From NCBI GenBank assembly GCA_002478505.1, contig DLOP01000022.1, positions 28,919 through 67,546 on the forward strand: a DNA stretch of 38,628 nt, given 5' to 3'. Below are positions 1-7,214 of this stretch, piece by piece. Within the stretch, counting starts at the first letter, position 1; each line of letters opens with the position of its first letter. This DNA is from Lachnospiraceae bacterium UBA7481. GTDB lineage: Bacteria; Bacillota; Clostridia; Lachnospirales; Lachnospiraceae. Under the pieces are notes generated by a model. It ran no database searches. It was not told the origin of the DNA and worked only from the letters and a program-made list of their open reading frames with translations. Position numbers and translations under genes: made by a program.

Positions 1-166
1 TCACATCATATCCTGCCTGCGTGGCATGTGCCTGAAACCGGGATGCCCGGCGATTACGAAGCAGGCAGACGGCACTGTGAAAATTGATGAGACGATGTGT
101 AACGGATGCGGTCTTTGCAAGACGCAGTGTAAGTTTGAGGCGATTGAGACTGTGCCGATTGCATAA
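1..166 (+). CDS. iorA: Indolepyruvate:ferredoxin oxidoreductase alpha subunit, C-terminal end (partial)
   Basis: This is the last 54 codons of a gene that begins before the window (frame starts at base 2, stop TAA at 164-166). The residues form a 2[4Fe-4S] ferredoxin domain: an irregular first cluster motif CLRGMCLKPGCP, then the canonical CNGCGLCKTQC. That is the usual C-terminus of IorA, the thiamine-diphosphate subunit that oxidatively decarboxylates aryl pyruvates (from aromatic amino acid transamination) to aryl-acetyl-CoA and passes electrons to ferredoxin. The identification rests on the cluster spacing and on iorB lying 47 bases downstream; the catalytic domains are not visible. Other ferredoxin-tailed 2-oxoacid oxidoreductases are the main alternative, less likely given the partner. 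Confidence 0.85.
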   Translation, partial: HIISCLRGMCLKPGCPAITKQADGTVKIDETMCNGCGLCKTQCKFEAIETVPIA

Positions 167-213
167 GCGGGACGGACATAAAATACATGACAGAGAGGAG
201 CAGGACGATCCAT

Positions 214-789
214 ATGGAACAGACAAAAAGTATCATGATCGTAGGCGTAGGCGGACAGGGAACGCTGCTGACCAGCAGGATCCTCGGCGGTATCACGACG
301 CAGGCAGGATATGATGTGAAATTATCAGAGGTACACGGAATGGCACAGAGAGGCGGTTCTGTGGTGACCTTTGTGCGGTATGGAAAAGAAGTGGCGGAGC
401 CGATCGTAGAAGAGGGTTGCGCAGATGTTTTGATTGCATTTGAACGTTTAGAGGCGCTCCGTTATGCGCACTTCCTGAAAAAGGACGGTGTGATCATCGT
501 GAATGACCAGCGGATCGATCCGATGACGGTGGTGACCGGAGCGGCGGAATATCCGGAGCAGATCATTGAGAATCTGTCAAAGGAATATCAGGTAGTTGCG
601 GTGGACGCTATGGCGGAGGCAAAGAAACTCGGCAACGCCAAGGTTTTTAATACCATTATTATCGGCGTGGCGGCTAAGCGGATGAATTTTACAAAGGAAG
701 AATGGCTTCAAGTGATTGAGAAGACGGTCCCGCCTAAAACGGTGGAGATCAACAAGGCGGCATTTGAAGCAGGGTATGCAGGTGCATGA
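214..789 (+). CDS. iorB: Indolepyruvate:ferredoxin oxidoreductase beta subunit
   Basis: A 191-residue cytoplasmic protein of the pyruvate/ketoisovalerate oxidoreductase gamma-domain family (POR). The N-terminus IMIVGVGGQGTLLTSRIL and the following EVHGMAQRGGSV are hallmark motifs of IorB. It pairs with the IorA thiamine-diphosphate subunit just upstream to oxidise indolepyruvate and related aryl pyruvates with ferredoxin as acceptor. I chose the ATG at 214 (MEQTKSIMIV), which has AGGA at 202-205, rather than an in-frame ATG at 187 that would add nine unrelated residues. The stop overlaps the start of the next small gene (ATGA at 786-789), so the downstream gene is probably translationally coupled. 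Confidence 0.93.
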   Translation: MEQTKSIMIVGVGGQGTLLTSRILGGITTQAGYDVKLSEVHGMAQRGGSVVTFVRYGKEVAEPIVEEGCADVLIAFERLEALRYAHFLKKDGVIIVNDQRIDPMTVVTGAAEYPEQIIENLSKEYQVVAVDAMAEAKKLGNAKVFNTIIIGVAAKRMNFTKEEWLQVIEKTVPPKTVEINKAAFEAGYAGA

Positions 790-1118
790 TGATTGATAAT
801 ATGATGACGCACATCAAGGTAAATAATGAAGTGGATCTGTGTGAGATCATTGCCGTGAACGATAAACGCAGAAATGTGGTAAGGCACAAGATAGAAGCGG
901 CGCTGCAGTACGCAAGAGTTTCCTATTTTCTTCGGTGGCAGGAACCGGGGTTTTTGCAGAGAGTTTTGCTGAAGGAGAAGACAAGGCTGATCATCTGCGT
1001 CAATGAAGCGCAGATGGAGGAGGCGCTTCGGGTCATTGATGGACTACAGTTGACAGAGAAGGATGTGCTGCTTTCCGGAAAGAAATCGAAAAATCGATAT
1101 ATTTATGAGAATAAATGA
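786..1118 (+). CDS. Small protein of unknown function, coupled to iorB
   Basis: A 110-residue soluble-looking protein with no signal peptide or membrane segment. Its ATG overlaps the iorB stop (ATGA, 786-789), a classic coupled arrangement, so it is very likely co-expressed with iorAB. I do not recognise the family. Visible features are a basic segment KRRNVVRHKIEAALQYARVSYFLRW, an LIICVNEAQMEEALRVIDGL stretch that reads like a beta-alpha unit, and a lysine-rich C-terminus. Several in-frame Met codons (786, 789, 804, 807) leave the exact start uncertain. Its position suggests a link to aryl-pyruvate metabolism, but nothing in the residues demonstrates this. Confidence 0.75.
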   Translation: MMIDNMMTHIKVNNEVDLCEIIAVNDKRRNVVRHKIEAALQYARVSYFLRWQEPGFLQRVLLKEKTRLIICVNEAQMEEALRVIDGLQLTEKDVLLSGKKSKNRYIYENK

Positions 1119-1185
1119 AGGTTCGGGAGCATATAGGGACATGCCACATTGATTAAGTTCACATAAATATATTATGGTAAGTAGA

Positions 1186-1248
1186 TTGAAAAATAAGATT
1201 GATATCTTATTTTTCAACCAGCAATTTGAGTCAGAGCCTCAAATTGCT
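1186..1248. repeat. Two adjacent perfect stem-loops
   Basis: The intergenic gap after the iorB-linked gene contains two hairpins in a row. The first has 14-bp AT-rich arms (1186-1199 and 1204-1217) around the 4-base loop TGAT. The second has 11-bp arms (AGCAATTTGAG at 1220-1230, its complement at 1238-1248) around a 7-base loop. The first could work as a weak bidirectional terminator because its 3' arm carries five Ts. The second has no U-tract. They lie just upstream of the DUF4236 gene, so a role in its mRNA leader is also possible. Confidence 0.6.
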
Positions 1249-1304
1249 CTGACATGAAAGATTCGTGGGATATAACATATTAGAAATGCAGGAGGTAATG
1301 CAGT

Positions 1305-1505
1305 ATGGGACTTCGTTTCAGAAAGAGTATTAAGGTTGCGCCGGGAGTAAAAGTGAATCTCGGATCGAAAAGCGTAGGAGTCAGCATCGGCGGCAAGCAT
1401 GCCGGAATTTCCATCAATTCCAAAACAGGCACTACGGCAAGAGTTTCCGCAGGGCACGGAACCGGTCTGAGTTATGTCACAAAGATAGGCGGTAAAAAGA
1501 AATAA
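1305..1505 (+). CDS. DUF4236 family small protein
   Basis: A 66-residue protein that matches my memory of the DUF4236 family: MGLRFRKSIKVAPGVKVN, then alternating glycine and hydrophobic residues (SVGVSIGGKHAGISIN) and a basic C-terminus. These are short beta-rich modules, often at the N-terminus of membrane proteins but also free-standing as here. The function is unknown. AGGAGGT at 1290-1296 sits eight bases before the ATG, which fixes the start. An intrinsic terminator follows, so it seems to be a single-gene transcript or the end of the iorAB message. Confidence 0.8.
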   Translation: MGLRFRKSIKVAPGVKVNLGSKSVGVSIGGKHAGISINSKTGTTARVSAGHGTGLSYVTKIGGKKK

Positions 1506-1560
1506 GGGGATCGTGGAATCGACTGATTTCATGGACAGAAAAAGGTAAAAAATAAAAGGA

Positions 1561-1596
1561 AGGGGAACCGGTAATGCCAGTTCCCCTGATTTTTAT
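1561..1596 (+). terminator. Intrinsic terminator after the DUF4236 gene
   Basis: AGGGGAAC at 1561-1568 pairs with GTTCCCCT at 1580-1587; an inner CGG/GCC shortens the loop, and a T-rich run (ATTTTTAT) follows. It closes the first gene block before the AT-rich accessory stretch. Confidence 0.8.
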
Positions 1597-1772
1597 GTTA
1601 TTTTGCAACTTAAACCTTTGGCACTGCAGCTTAGGTAACGACATATTGAAAAAAGTGAGAATATGATATTCTGGGGTCAAAGTAAAGACAATGAAATCTA
1701 TTGATTTTAAAGTCAAAATGCCAGACAGATCAAAAATAAAAAAGCCCGGTATTTTTTTAATTTCAAATTTCC

Positions 1773-1800
1773 TTGCTAATTTAAAATAAAATGATATAAT
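1773..1800 (+). promoter_or_regulatory. Sigma-A-type promoter for the rhuM operon
   Basis: TTGCTA at 1773-1778 and a perfect TATAAT at 1795-1800 with a 16-base spacer. The RhuM start codon lies about 40 bases downstream. No operator is obvious. Confidence 0.65.
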
Positions 1801-1840
1801 GGAAATAGATTAAAAACGAATCATTACGAGGAGAGTGTCT

Positions 1841-2836
1841 ATGGAGAGAAGCGAAGTTCTCATTTATGTAACTGAAGACGGAACTGTTAAATTAGAGGTT
1901 ACGATGGAGTCGGAGACAGTATGGCTGAATTTAAATCAGCTGTGCGAGCTGTTTCAGCGTGACAAATCCGTTATATCAAGACATATAAAGAACATATTTG
2001 CAGAAGGAGAATTGGAGCAAGATTCAGTTGTTGCATTTTTTGCAACAACTGCAGAAGATGGAAAAACATATCAGGTTGCTTATTACAATTTGGATGTGAT
2101 TATTTCTGTGGGCTACCGTGTAAAATCTCTCCGTGGTACGCAGTTCCGAAAATGGGCGTTGAAAGTCTTGAAAGAATATATGGTAAAAGGTTTTGCGCTG
2201 GATGATGATAGATTAAAAAAACTTGGTGGTGGTAATTACTTTGAAGAATTGTTGTCACGAATCAGAAGTATTCGTGCAAGTGAAAAAGTATTTTGGAGAA
2301 AGGTTTTGGATATCTATGCTACCAGCATAGATTATGACCCGAAGTCAGAAATTTCCGTGCAGTTTTTTAAACAGGTGCAGAATAAGATGCATTGGGCGGC
2401 GCATCGTCATACTGCGGCGGAAGTGATTTATGAGAGGGCTGATAGTGAAAAAGAATTTATGGGTCTGACAAGCTGGCGTGGAGAATTCCCAGAGAGAACA
2501 GATGTAGAAATTGCGAAAAACTATTTAAGCAGAGAAGAACTTGAGATATTGGACAGGCTTGTTTCTGCTTATCTGGATATTGCAGAACTGCGGGCAATGA
2601 ACCGTGAACCTATGTATATGAAAGATTGGCTTGAAACAATAGATGATTACTTAAAAATGACAAGACGTGATATTTTAACACACAAAGGAAAGATATCACA
2701 CAGACAGGCACTGGAGAAAGCGCATAAAGAATATGAAAAATATTCAGAGAAGGCGAAGCAGTATTTATCAGCAGTAGAAAAACATTATTTGGAAGCTATT
2801 TCCACCTTGGAAGGAATTGAAAAGAAACAGGAGTAG
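1841..2836 (+). CDS. RhuM family protein
   Basis: A 331-residue protein of the RhuM family (named for a gene in a Salmonella pathogenicity island; biochemical function undefined). Recognisable stretches are the N-terminal ESETVWLNLNQLCELFQRDKS, a winged-helix-like DNA-contact region ending SVISRHIKNIF, the YNLDVIISVGYRVKSLRGTQFRKWA block (about residues 90-115) and the helical C-terminus with LTSWRGEFP. The family is common in accessory regions and often lies next to Fic genes. I chose ATG 1841 with GAGGAG at 1829-1834 over the GTG at 1835. It ends nine bases before the Fic-like gene, so the two form an operon. Confidence 0.85.
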   Translation: MERSEVLIYVTEDGTVKLEVTMESETVWLNLNQLCELFQRDKSVISRHIKNIFAEGELEQDSVVAFFATTAEDGKTYQVAYYNLDVIISVGYRVKSLRGTQFRKWALKVLKEYMVKGFALDDDRLKKLGGGNYFEELLSRIRSIRASEKVFWRKVLDIYATSIDYDPKSEISVQFFKQVQNKMHWAAHRHTAAEVIYERADSEKEFMGLTSWRGEFPERTDVEIAKNYLSREELEILDRLVSAYLDIAELRAMNREPMYMKDWLETIDDYLKMTRRDILTHKGKISHRQALEKAHKEYEKYSEKAKQYLSAVEKHYLEAISTLEGIEKKQE

Positions 2837-2844
2837 TTTATATT

Positions 2845-4005
2845 ATGGAAGATATTGACAAATATGCATGTCATGACGAAGCAATGCAGTGTATGGAAAA
2901 GAATAATGCCGGAGAATATGAAATTATTCGTAATGCTGCAGGAGTACAAGAAGCGCACAGCAGATTATATTATCGTACTTATATGCCTGCTCCATTACAA
3001 CACGTAGATGAGCAGCAATTTCTGATAGATGAATGGGGACACCGGCTAAATGTCATTTATAGAGAAATCGGGAAAATGCAGGGGCTTAGCTTTTATGAAA
3101 CAGATTTCAAAGCTAGAAACAGACAGCTTTATAAGCAGGAATGCATTTCTGTTTTGGAAAATAATGATATAGAGATACAATTAACAGATGTATTTAGTAT
3201 TCGGTTATCAGAAGAAATTTTCAAAAAAAAGGTTTTATATGAATGCATGGAAGAACATCAAGACCGGATTTGTAGTAATATTCTTAGGGGAAAATTTAAA
3301 ATAAAACATCTGAATGCGACATTCCGACGGAATCAAATATGGGAAAATTCAAAATTTAAGAAAGTAAGTTTGTTGGAGTATAATCCACCAGCACCGGAAC
3401 AAGTACCTGAGTTGATGCGGGACTTGGAACTATATTGGAATGAAGCTATAAGGATAGATCCGGTTATAAAAGCGGGGCTTCTGGCGTATCAATTCTTAAC
3501 AATTATGCCGTATGAGCAAGATAATGAAATTTGGATCAGCATTTTGTTAAACTTCTTTTTGAGACAGAAGGGTATGGGAAGTGATTATTACATTCCATTT
3601 GCCAGATATTTTGTAGAGCAGGATGCGGAGCGGAAGTCGGCAATGCGTCAAGTTAGAGAAAGTGGAGATTACAGTAAATGGATTTCATTTTTTATACATG
3701 TTGTAGAAATGGCGGTTGCCAAAACGAATCAGGCGATTATGCAGTTGGAACAGATTCATAAGAATACCTTGATTTCTATCGAAAATGAAAAACAAAAATC
3801 ATTATTGCAGGAGATATCTGCATTTATGGAAGAAAATCCGGTTTTTGTCATTCATGATATCGAGCAGGAGTTTCATACAGCATATAATACCGCTGCGAAG
3901 TTAGTTGCTATTTTAGAAAAACATGACTTGATAAAGGAAATTTCAAATAAGAAGAGATACAGAGTCTATTGTTATGAGAGGTATATTAGGGAGATTCTGA
4001 GATAA
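2845..4005 (+). CDS. Fic-domain-like protein with a degenerate active site
   Basis: A 386-residue protein with the layout of a Fic family member: a long N-terminal region (LYYRTYMPAP near residues 42-50), a helical core, and a C-terminal helix-turn-helix-like tail. Where active Fic proteins carry HPFxDGNGRxGR, this one has MPYEQDNEIW at residues 221-230. The catalytic His is Met, and the glycines and arginine that hold the nucleotide phosphates are gone. The proline, an aromatic and one Asn remain. I infer a pseudoenzyme, perhaps a binding or regulatory partner of the RhuM protein nine bases upstream. AGGAG at 2829-2833 supports this start. Fic ancestry is inferred from layout and residual motif, without any search. 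Confidence 0.65.
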   Translation: MEDIDKYACHDEAMQCMEKNNAGEYEIIRNAAGVQEAHSRLYYRTYMPAPLQHVDEQQFLIDEWGHRLNVIYREIGKMQGLSFYETDFKARNRQLYKQECISVLENNDIEIQLTDVFSIRLSEEIFKKKVLYECMEEHQDRICSNILRGKFKIKHLNATFRRNQIWENSKFKKVSLLEYNPPAPEQVPELMRDLELYWNEAIRIDPVIKAGLLAYQFLTIMPYEQDNEIWISILLNFFLRQKGMGSDYYIPFARYFVEQDAERKSAMRQVRESGDYSKWISFFIHVVEMAVAKTNQAIMQLEQIHKNTLISIENEKQKSLLQEISAFMEENPVFVIHDIEQEFHTAYNTAAKLVAILEKHDLIKEISNKKRYRVYCYERYIREILR

Positions 4006-4122
4006 AAAGGATTGTAAATATTTTTTATATAATTACATAGCGGCAATGCGGATAACACTGTTTTTGACCTGAATGGGTTAAAGACGGTTGCAATCAAGCG
4101 GTATGTGGGAAATAAAATCATA

Positions 4123-4154
4123 GGGGCAGGTAATACCTGCTCCGATGTTTTTTC
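4123..4154 (+). terminator. Intrinsic terminator for the rhuM operon
   Basis: GGGGCAGGT at 4123-4131 pairs with ACCTGCTCC at 4135-4143 across a three-base loop (nine pairs, one G-T), and a run of Ts follows at 4148-4154 after GATG. It lies 120 bases past the Fic-like gene. Confidence 0.6.
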
Positions 4155-4257
4155 TAGAAAGGTTTCATATAAGGGCGTTCTGCCATTGCTTAGACATAGG
4201 GATATCTAGGGTTTGAAATGGAAACAATCTCATGATTGCTGCATTTGATGTTTTGGT

Positions 4258-4289
4258 CGATTTCTGCAAAATATAGACGATTTCTGCAA
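4258..4289 (+). promoter_or_regulatory. Paired direct repeats: candidate LytTR/AgrA binding site
   Basis: A perfect 12-bp direct repeat CGATTTCTGCAA occurs at 4258-4269 and 4278-4289, a 20-base period of about two helical turns. LytTR regulators such as AgrA and VirR bind this kind of paired repeat just upstream of a -35 box. Five bases downstream is TTGACT. The same core, as CGTTTTCTGC, is repeated before agrB at 6540-6571, so it is likely the target of the LytTR protein encoded next. Confidence 0.75.
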
Positions 4290-4294
4290 TTTAG

Positions 4295-4323
4295 TTGACT
4301 AATGTGATAAGGAAAAATACGAT
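4295..4323 (+). promoter_or_regulatory. Promoter of the agr regulator/kinase operon
   Basis: TTGACT at 4295-4300 and TACGAT at 4318-4323 with a 17-base spacer, placed immediately after the paired LytTR-type repeats, as expected for an autoregulated promoter. Confidence 0.65.
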
Positions 4324-4482
4324 AATGAGGGGGAATTTAGATTTTTAGTATGTCGTTTTTCTTACTTATTAATGTAGAGAAAAGATTAGTGGTTTTAGTA
4401 CGATATGTCGAAATGCAAAACGGTGGAGCATAAAATATCAGAGACAGACTGCTATTAATTAGCAGGAGAGGAGGCAAAACAG

Positions 4483-5208
4483 ATGTTCAAAATTGCAATA
4501 TGTGATGATGAAAATCTTTTTGCAGAAGAACTAAAAGAACTGATCTCCGGCTATTTGATGGAAAAAGGTCTTGTTTTTGAAATAGATACATATAGCTCCG
4601 GAGAGGCATTGGTAGAATTAGGCATTGAGATGGCACAGTATACTATCGTGTTTTTGGATATCAATATGGATAAAGTTGATGGTATCATGGTTGCTGAGAA
4701 AATCAGAGAAATAAGCCGGGATGTATTTATAGTATTTGTGACCGCATATGTGGATTATTCGCTGGAAGGATACCGATTAGATGTTGTAAGGTACTTGCTT
4801 AAGGGCAACGCCCATTTTCAGAGTAACATTAATGAATGTATGGATGCCATAATTAAAAAGTTGAATTATTCCGTGACAAAAAGGAAATTTGACTTTAGGG
4901 AAGGCAGAAAAGAATTATCCTTGGAAAGATTATTGTATATTGAGAGTAATCTTCATATACTTAGGTTTCATATTATGGAGGATGATATGAAAGAATACAC
5001 CATGTATGAAACATTAAATATATTTGAAACCAAACTGCCAGAGGATGATTTTATAAGGATACATCAGAGTTTTCTTGTAAATATAAAACATATCAAAAAT
5101 GTTGCCCGTTATAAAGTGATACTGACAAACGGGGTTGAGTTGACCATACCGAAAGCAAGGTATACAGGAGTTAAGAAAAAGTTTATAAAGTGTCAGGGAG
5201 AAATATAA
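4483..5208 (+). CDS. AgrA-like LytTR response regulator
   Basis: A 241-residue two-component regulator. The receiver domain (about 1-120) has the acidic pair D8/D9, phospho-acceptor D59 in FLDI, T87 in FVTAY, and K107. The LytTR DNA-binding domain (about 135-237) shows LERLLYIESNLHILRFH, FIRIHQSFLVNIKHIKNV and LTIPKARY, all typical. It should be phosphorylated by the kinase encoded directly after it and bind paired direct repeats upstream of promoters. GGAGAGGAGG at 4465-4474 precedes the ATG. The kinase ATG follows the stop immediately, so both are one operon, and the CGATTTCTGCAA repeats upstream suggest autoregulation. The order regulator-kinase-agrB-agrD differs from staphylococcal agr (BDCA). 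Confidence 0.93.
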   Translation: MFKIAICDDENLFAEELKELISGYLMEKGLVFEIDTYSSGEALVELGIEMAQYTIVFLDINMDKVDGIMVAEKIREISRDVFIVFVTAYVDYSLEGYRLDVVRYLLKGNAHFQSNINECMDAIIKKLNYSVTKRKFDFREGRKELSLERLLYIESNLHILRFHIMEDDMKEYTMYETLNIFETKLPEDDFIRIHQSFLVNIKHIKNVARYKVILTNGVELTIPKARYTGVKKKFIKCQGEI

Positions 5209-6501
5209 ATGTTTGATTTAATGCAGAATGTATTGTTGATATTTATTGAAACAATGTGTTGTAAGAGCTTTTTTGAAACTTTTGGTAAAATACGGCATAA
5301 AGGGTGGATTAATTTAATACAGGTTTTGCTGTTGCTTAGTAGTATGTGTTTTTATTCGTATGTATTATCTGAATATTTCGTACTAAGACAGATTATTGCG
5401 ATTTCTGTATTTTCAGTATTTATGCTTTGGTATGTTAAAATCAGCTTGAAAAAATCTTTTGTATTGGCAATACTATTTGACGCATTGCTGCTGGCAATGG
5501 ATTATTTGACATATTTAATTGGTAGCTGTCTGCATTTGGAAAGTGAGAGGTTAGGGCAACAGTATGTGGTTGTTTTGGTATATCTATTGGGAAAAGTCGT
5601 ATTATTTCTTCTTATTCTTATTATAAGAAAACAGTTTGGAAAAAAGACGATGGAAATGATGCTGGATACAGAATGGTTAAGGTTTTTGTTTTTTCCTGTT
5701 TTTACCATTGTAGCTATTTTGGCAATGGTATCTATTTTTGGATTTGTGCAGACAGTGGAGCAGGCAAATTTGCTTGCTGTCATAGCTTTTGGAATGGTGG
5801 GAATGAATATTGTTGTATTTTATTTAATTAACGATATCGTGGAAAGGGAAATGAAATTGCATGAAAACAGGGTTTTTCAGATTCAGGCGAAAAATCAGTT
5901 GGAAATGTACAAGTCTATTTCTGAAAACTTTGATAACTTAAAAAGAAAGACACATGAATATAAAAACCAGATTTCATGTATAGAATCCTTGCTGGAAAAA
6001 AAGCAATATTCCAAATTAGAAGAATATGTAAAAAAGATTTATGGTTCTCTGAATAATGTACCGGATGCCATTAATACCAATAATGTAATCATAAATGCCA
6101 TACTTAATACAAAGTATCAGGAGGCAGACGCAAAGGGAATTGTGTTTGCGTTCAGGGTAAATGATCTTTCAGAACTGAAAATGAAAGATGAGGATGTGGT
6201 TACTGTCCTTGCAAACCTTCTGAACAATGCCATTGAAGCATGTGAGTCATGTGAGGATAAAAAGGTAATTAAGTTCAAGTTCATTAAAGAAGATGATATG
6301 ATAATCATTGCGGTTAAAAATACCTTTAATTATGATGTTGTATATGAGAATGGTGAGATAAAAACTACGAAAACCTCAAGCGTTGAGGAACATGGTGTAG
6401 GAATCAAGAATGTGTTAAAAATTATTGAGAAATATGGTGGTGCATATGTCATTGAAGATAAGAATAAAGAATTTTACTTTTCAATTATTATTCCTGCATG
6501 A
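5209..6501 (+). CDS. AgrC-like GHKL sensor histidine kinase
   Basis: A 430-residue membrane kinase. About six hydrophobic helices fill residues 1-210, the polytopic peptide-sensing part. A coiled linker leads to a short dimerisation/phosphotransfer segment with H249 in KRKTHEYKNQI, the expected phosphorylated histidine of AgrC-type kinases. The ATPase (HATPase_c_5, GHKL) follows with the N-box LANLLNNAIEAC (334-345) and G-box EEHGVGIKNVLKI (393-405). Its likely ligand is the cyclic peptide from agrD downstream, and its partner is the LytTR regulator encoded just before it with no gap. The membrane part diverges from staphylococcal AgrC, as is normal for a ligand-specific sensor. Confidence 0.92.
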   Translation: MFDLMQNVLLIFIETMCCKSFFETFGKIRHKGWINLIQVLLLLSSMCFYSYVLSEYFVLRQIIAISVFSVFMLWYVKISLKKSFVLAILFDALLLAMDYLTYLIGSCLHLESERLGQQYVVVLVYLLGKVVLFLLILIIRKQFGKKTMEMMLDTEWLRFLFFPVFTIVAILAMVSIFGFVQTVEQANLLAVIAFGMVGMNIVVFYLINDIVEREMKLHENRVFQIQAKNQLEMYKSISENFDNLKRKTHEYKNQISCIESLLEKKQYSKLEEYVKKIYGSLNNVPDAINTNNVIINAILNTKYQEADAKGIVFAFRVNDLSELKMKDEDVVTVLANLLNNAIEACESCEDKKVIKFKFIKEDDMIIIAVKNTFNYDVVYENGEIKTTKTSSVEEHGVGIKNVLKIIEKYGGAYVIEDKNKEFYFSIIIPA

Positions 6502-6539
6502 AAACGATATTAAAAAATTGTCTCTAAAACTTTTTTGTG

Positions 6540-6571
6540 CCGTTTTCTGCTATATACAGTCCGTTTTCTGC
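6540..6571 (+). promoter_or_regulatory. Second paired LytTR-type direct repeat, upstream of agrB
   Basis: CCGTTTTCTGC occurs at 6540-6550 and again at 6561-6571, a 21-base period. The core CGTTTTCTGC differs at one base from the CGATTTCTGC pair before the regulator gene, and the distance to the -35 (TTGATT, 6580-6585) is also similar. Two such pairs at the two agr transcription units, and none seen elsewhere in the window, make a regulator-binding role the simplest reading. Confidence 0.75.
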
Positions 6572-6579
6572 AAAATAAC

Positions 6580-6609
6580 TTGATTTTTTCATTATATTAT
6601 TCATATTAA
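6580..6609 (+). promoter_or_regulatory. agrBD promoter
   Basis: TTGATT at 6580-6585 with a weak -10 (ATATTA or TATTAA, 6603-6609) about 17-18 bases on, directly after the paired repeats. A poor -10 suits an activator-dependent promoter. The resulting leader would be short. Confidence 0.5.
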
Positions 6610-6629
6610 ATAATCAAGGAGGCATGTCT

Positions 6630-7214
6630 ATGATAGAAAAGATGGCATTAAAGATCGTCAATCAAATGGAGGCGGAGAAGATAATAAGCAAATCAAACTG
6701 TGAATATTATGAATATGCATTAATAGGTGTGGTGGAACGTACTATAACAGTTGGAACCATGCTGCTATTAGGATTGATATTCAGGCTAGTTTTACCCACG
6801 ATTTGTTTTATGGTGTTCTTTTTTTCATTGAGAAAACGGACAGGAGGATTTCATGCGAACGAGTTTTGGCAGTGTTATCTAGGGACAGTCATATTTTATA
6901 TTGCAATTATGCAGATTGTACCTACACTCTGTAAAAAGCTGACTGTTATGTATGTAATGCTATTTCTTGCAATACTTTTAATCTGCATAATGGGGACAAT
7001 AAACCACCCTAATATGGATATGAACAAAAGCGAATTACAAGAGTCTAAGAAAGCGGCAAGACTGATAGTTTTAATGGAAGTAATGATAATTGCTGTCATG
7101 ATTTATCTGAAAGCTGGTATTCTGTATATTGGCTATATGTCGGTGGCTATTATATTATGTGCATTCTTGATGTGTCTGGCAAAAATCACTAAGCAGGAGG
7201 TAAAGGTAAAATGA
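6630..7214 (+). CDS. agrB: AgrB-like peptide-processing membrane endopeptidase
   Basis: A 194-residue polytopic membrane cysteine protease that cleaves the AgrD C-terminal tail and forms the thiolactone ring of the signal peptide. The family signature is RKRTGGFHANEFWQCYLGT; the catalytic pair is H75 and C82, the same seven-residue spacing as His77/Cys84 of staphylococcal AgrB. Several hydrophobic helices follow. AAGGAGG at 6616-6622 lies seven bases before the ATG at 6630, so I prefer this to the ATG at 6624, which is only one base from the site. The stop overlaps the agrD start (ATGA 7211-7214), so the two are translationally coupled. Confidence 0.93.
   Translation: MIEKMALKIVNQMEAEKIISKSNCEYYEYALIGVVERTITVGTMLLLGLIFRLVLPTICFMVFFFSLRKRTGGFHANEFWQCYLGTVIFYIAIMQIVPTLCKKLTVMYVMLFLAILLICIMGTINHPNMDMNKSELQESKKAARLIVLMEVMIIAVMIYLKAGILYIGYMSVAIILCAFLMCLAKITKQEVKVK

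Larger units (their letters stand above)
4006..4482 (+). other. 477-base non-coding gap: terminator, relic frame and agr regulator promoter
   Basis: The left part (4033-4209) stays open for 58 codons without an in-frame ATG and could be the relic of a lost gene; a terminator-like hairpin lies inside it at 4123-4154. The right part holds paired LytTR-type direct repeats (4258-4289), a TTGACT/TACGAT promoter, and a leader of about 150 bases before the regulator gene. Confidence 0.6.
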
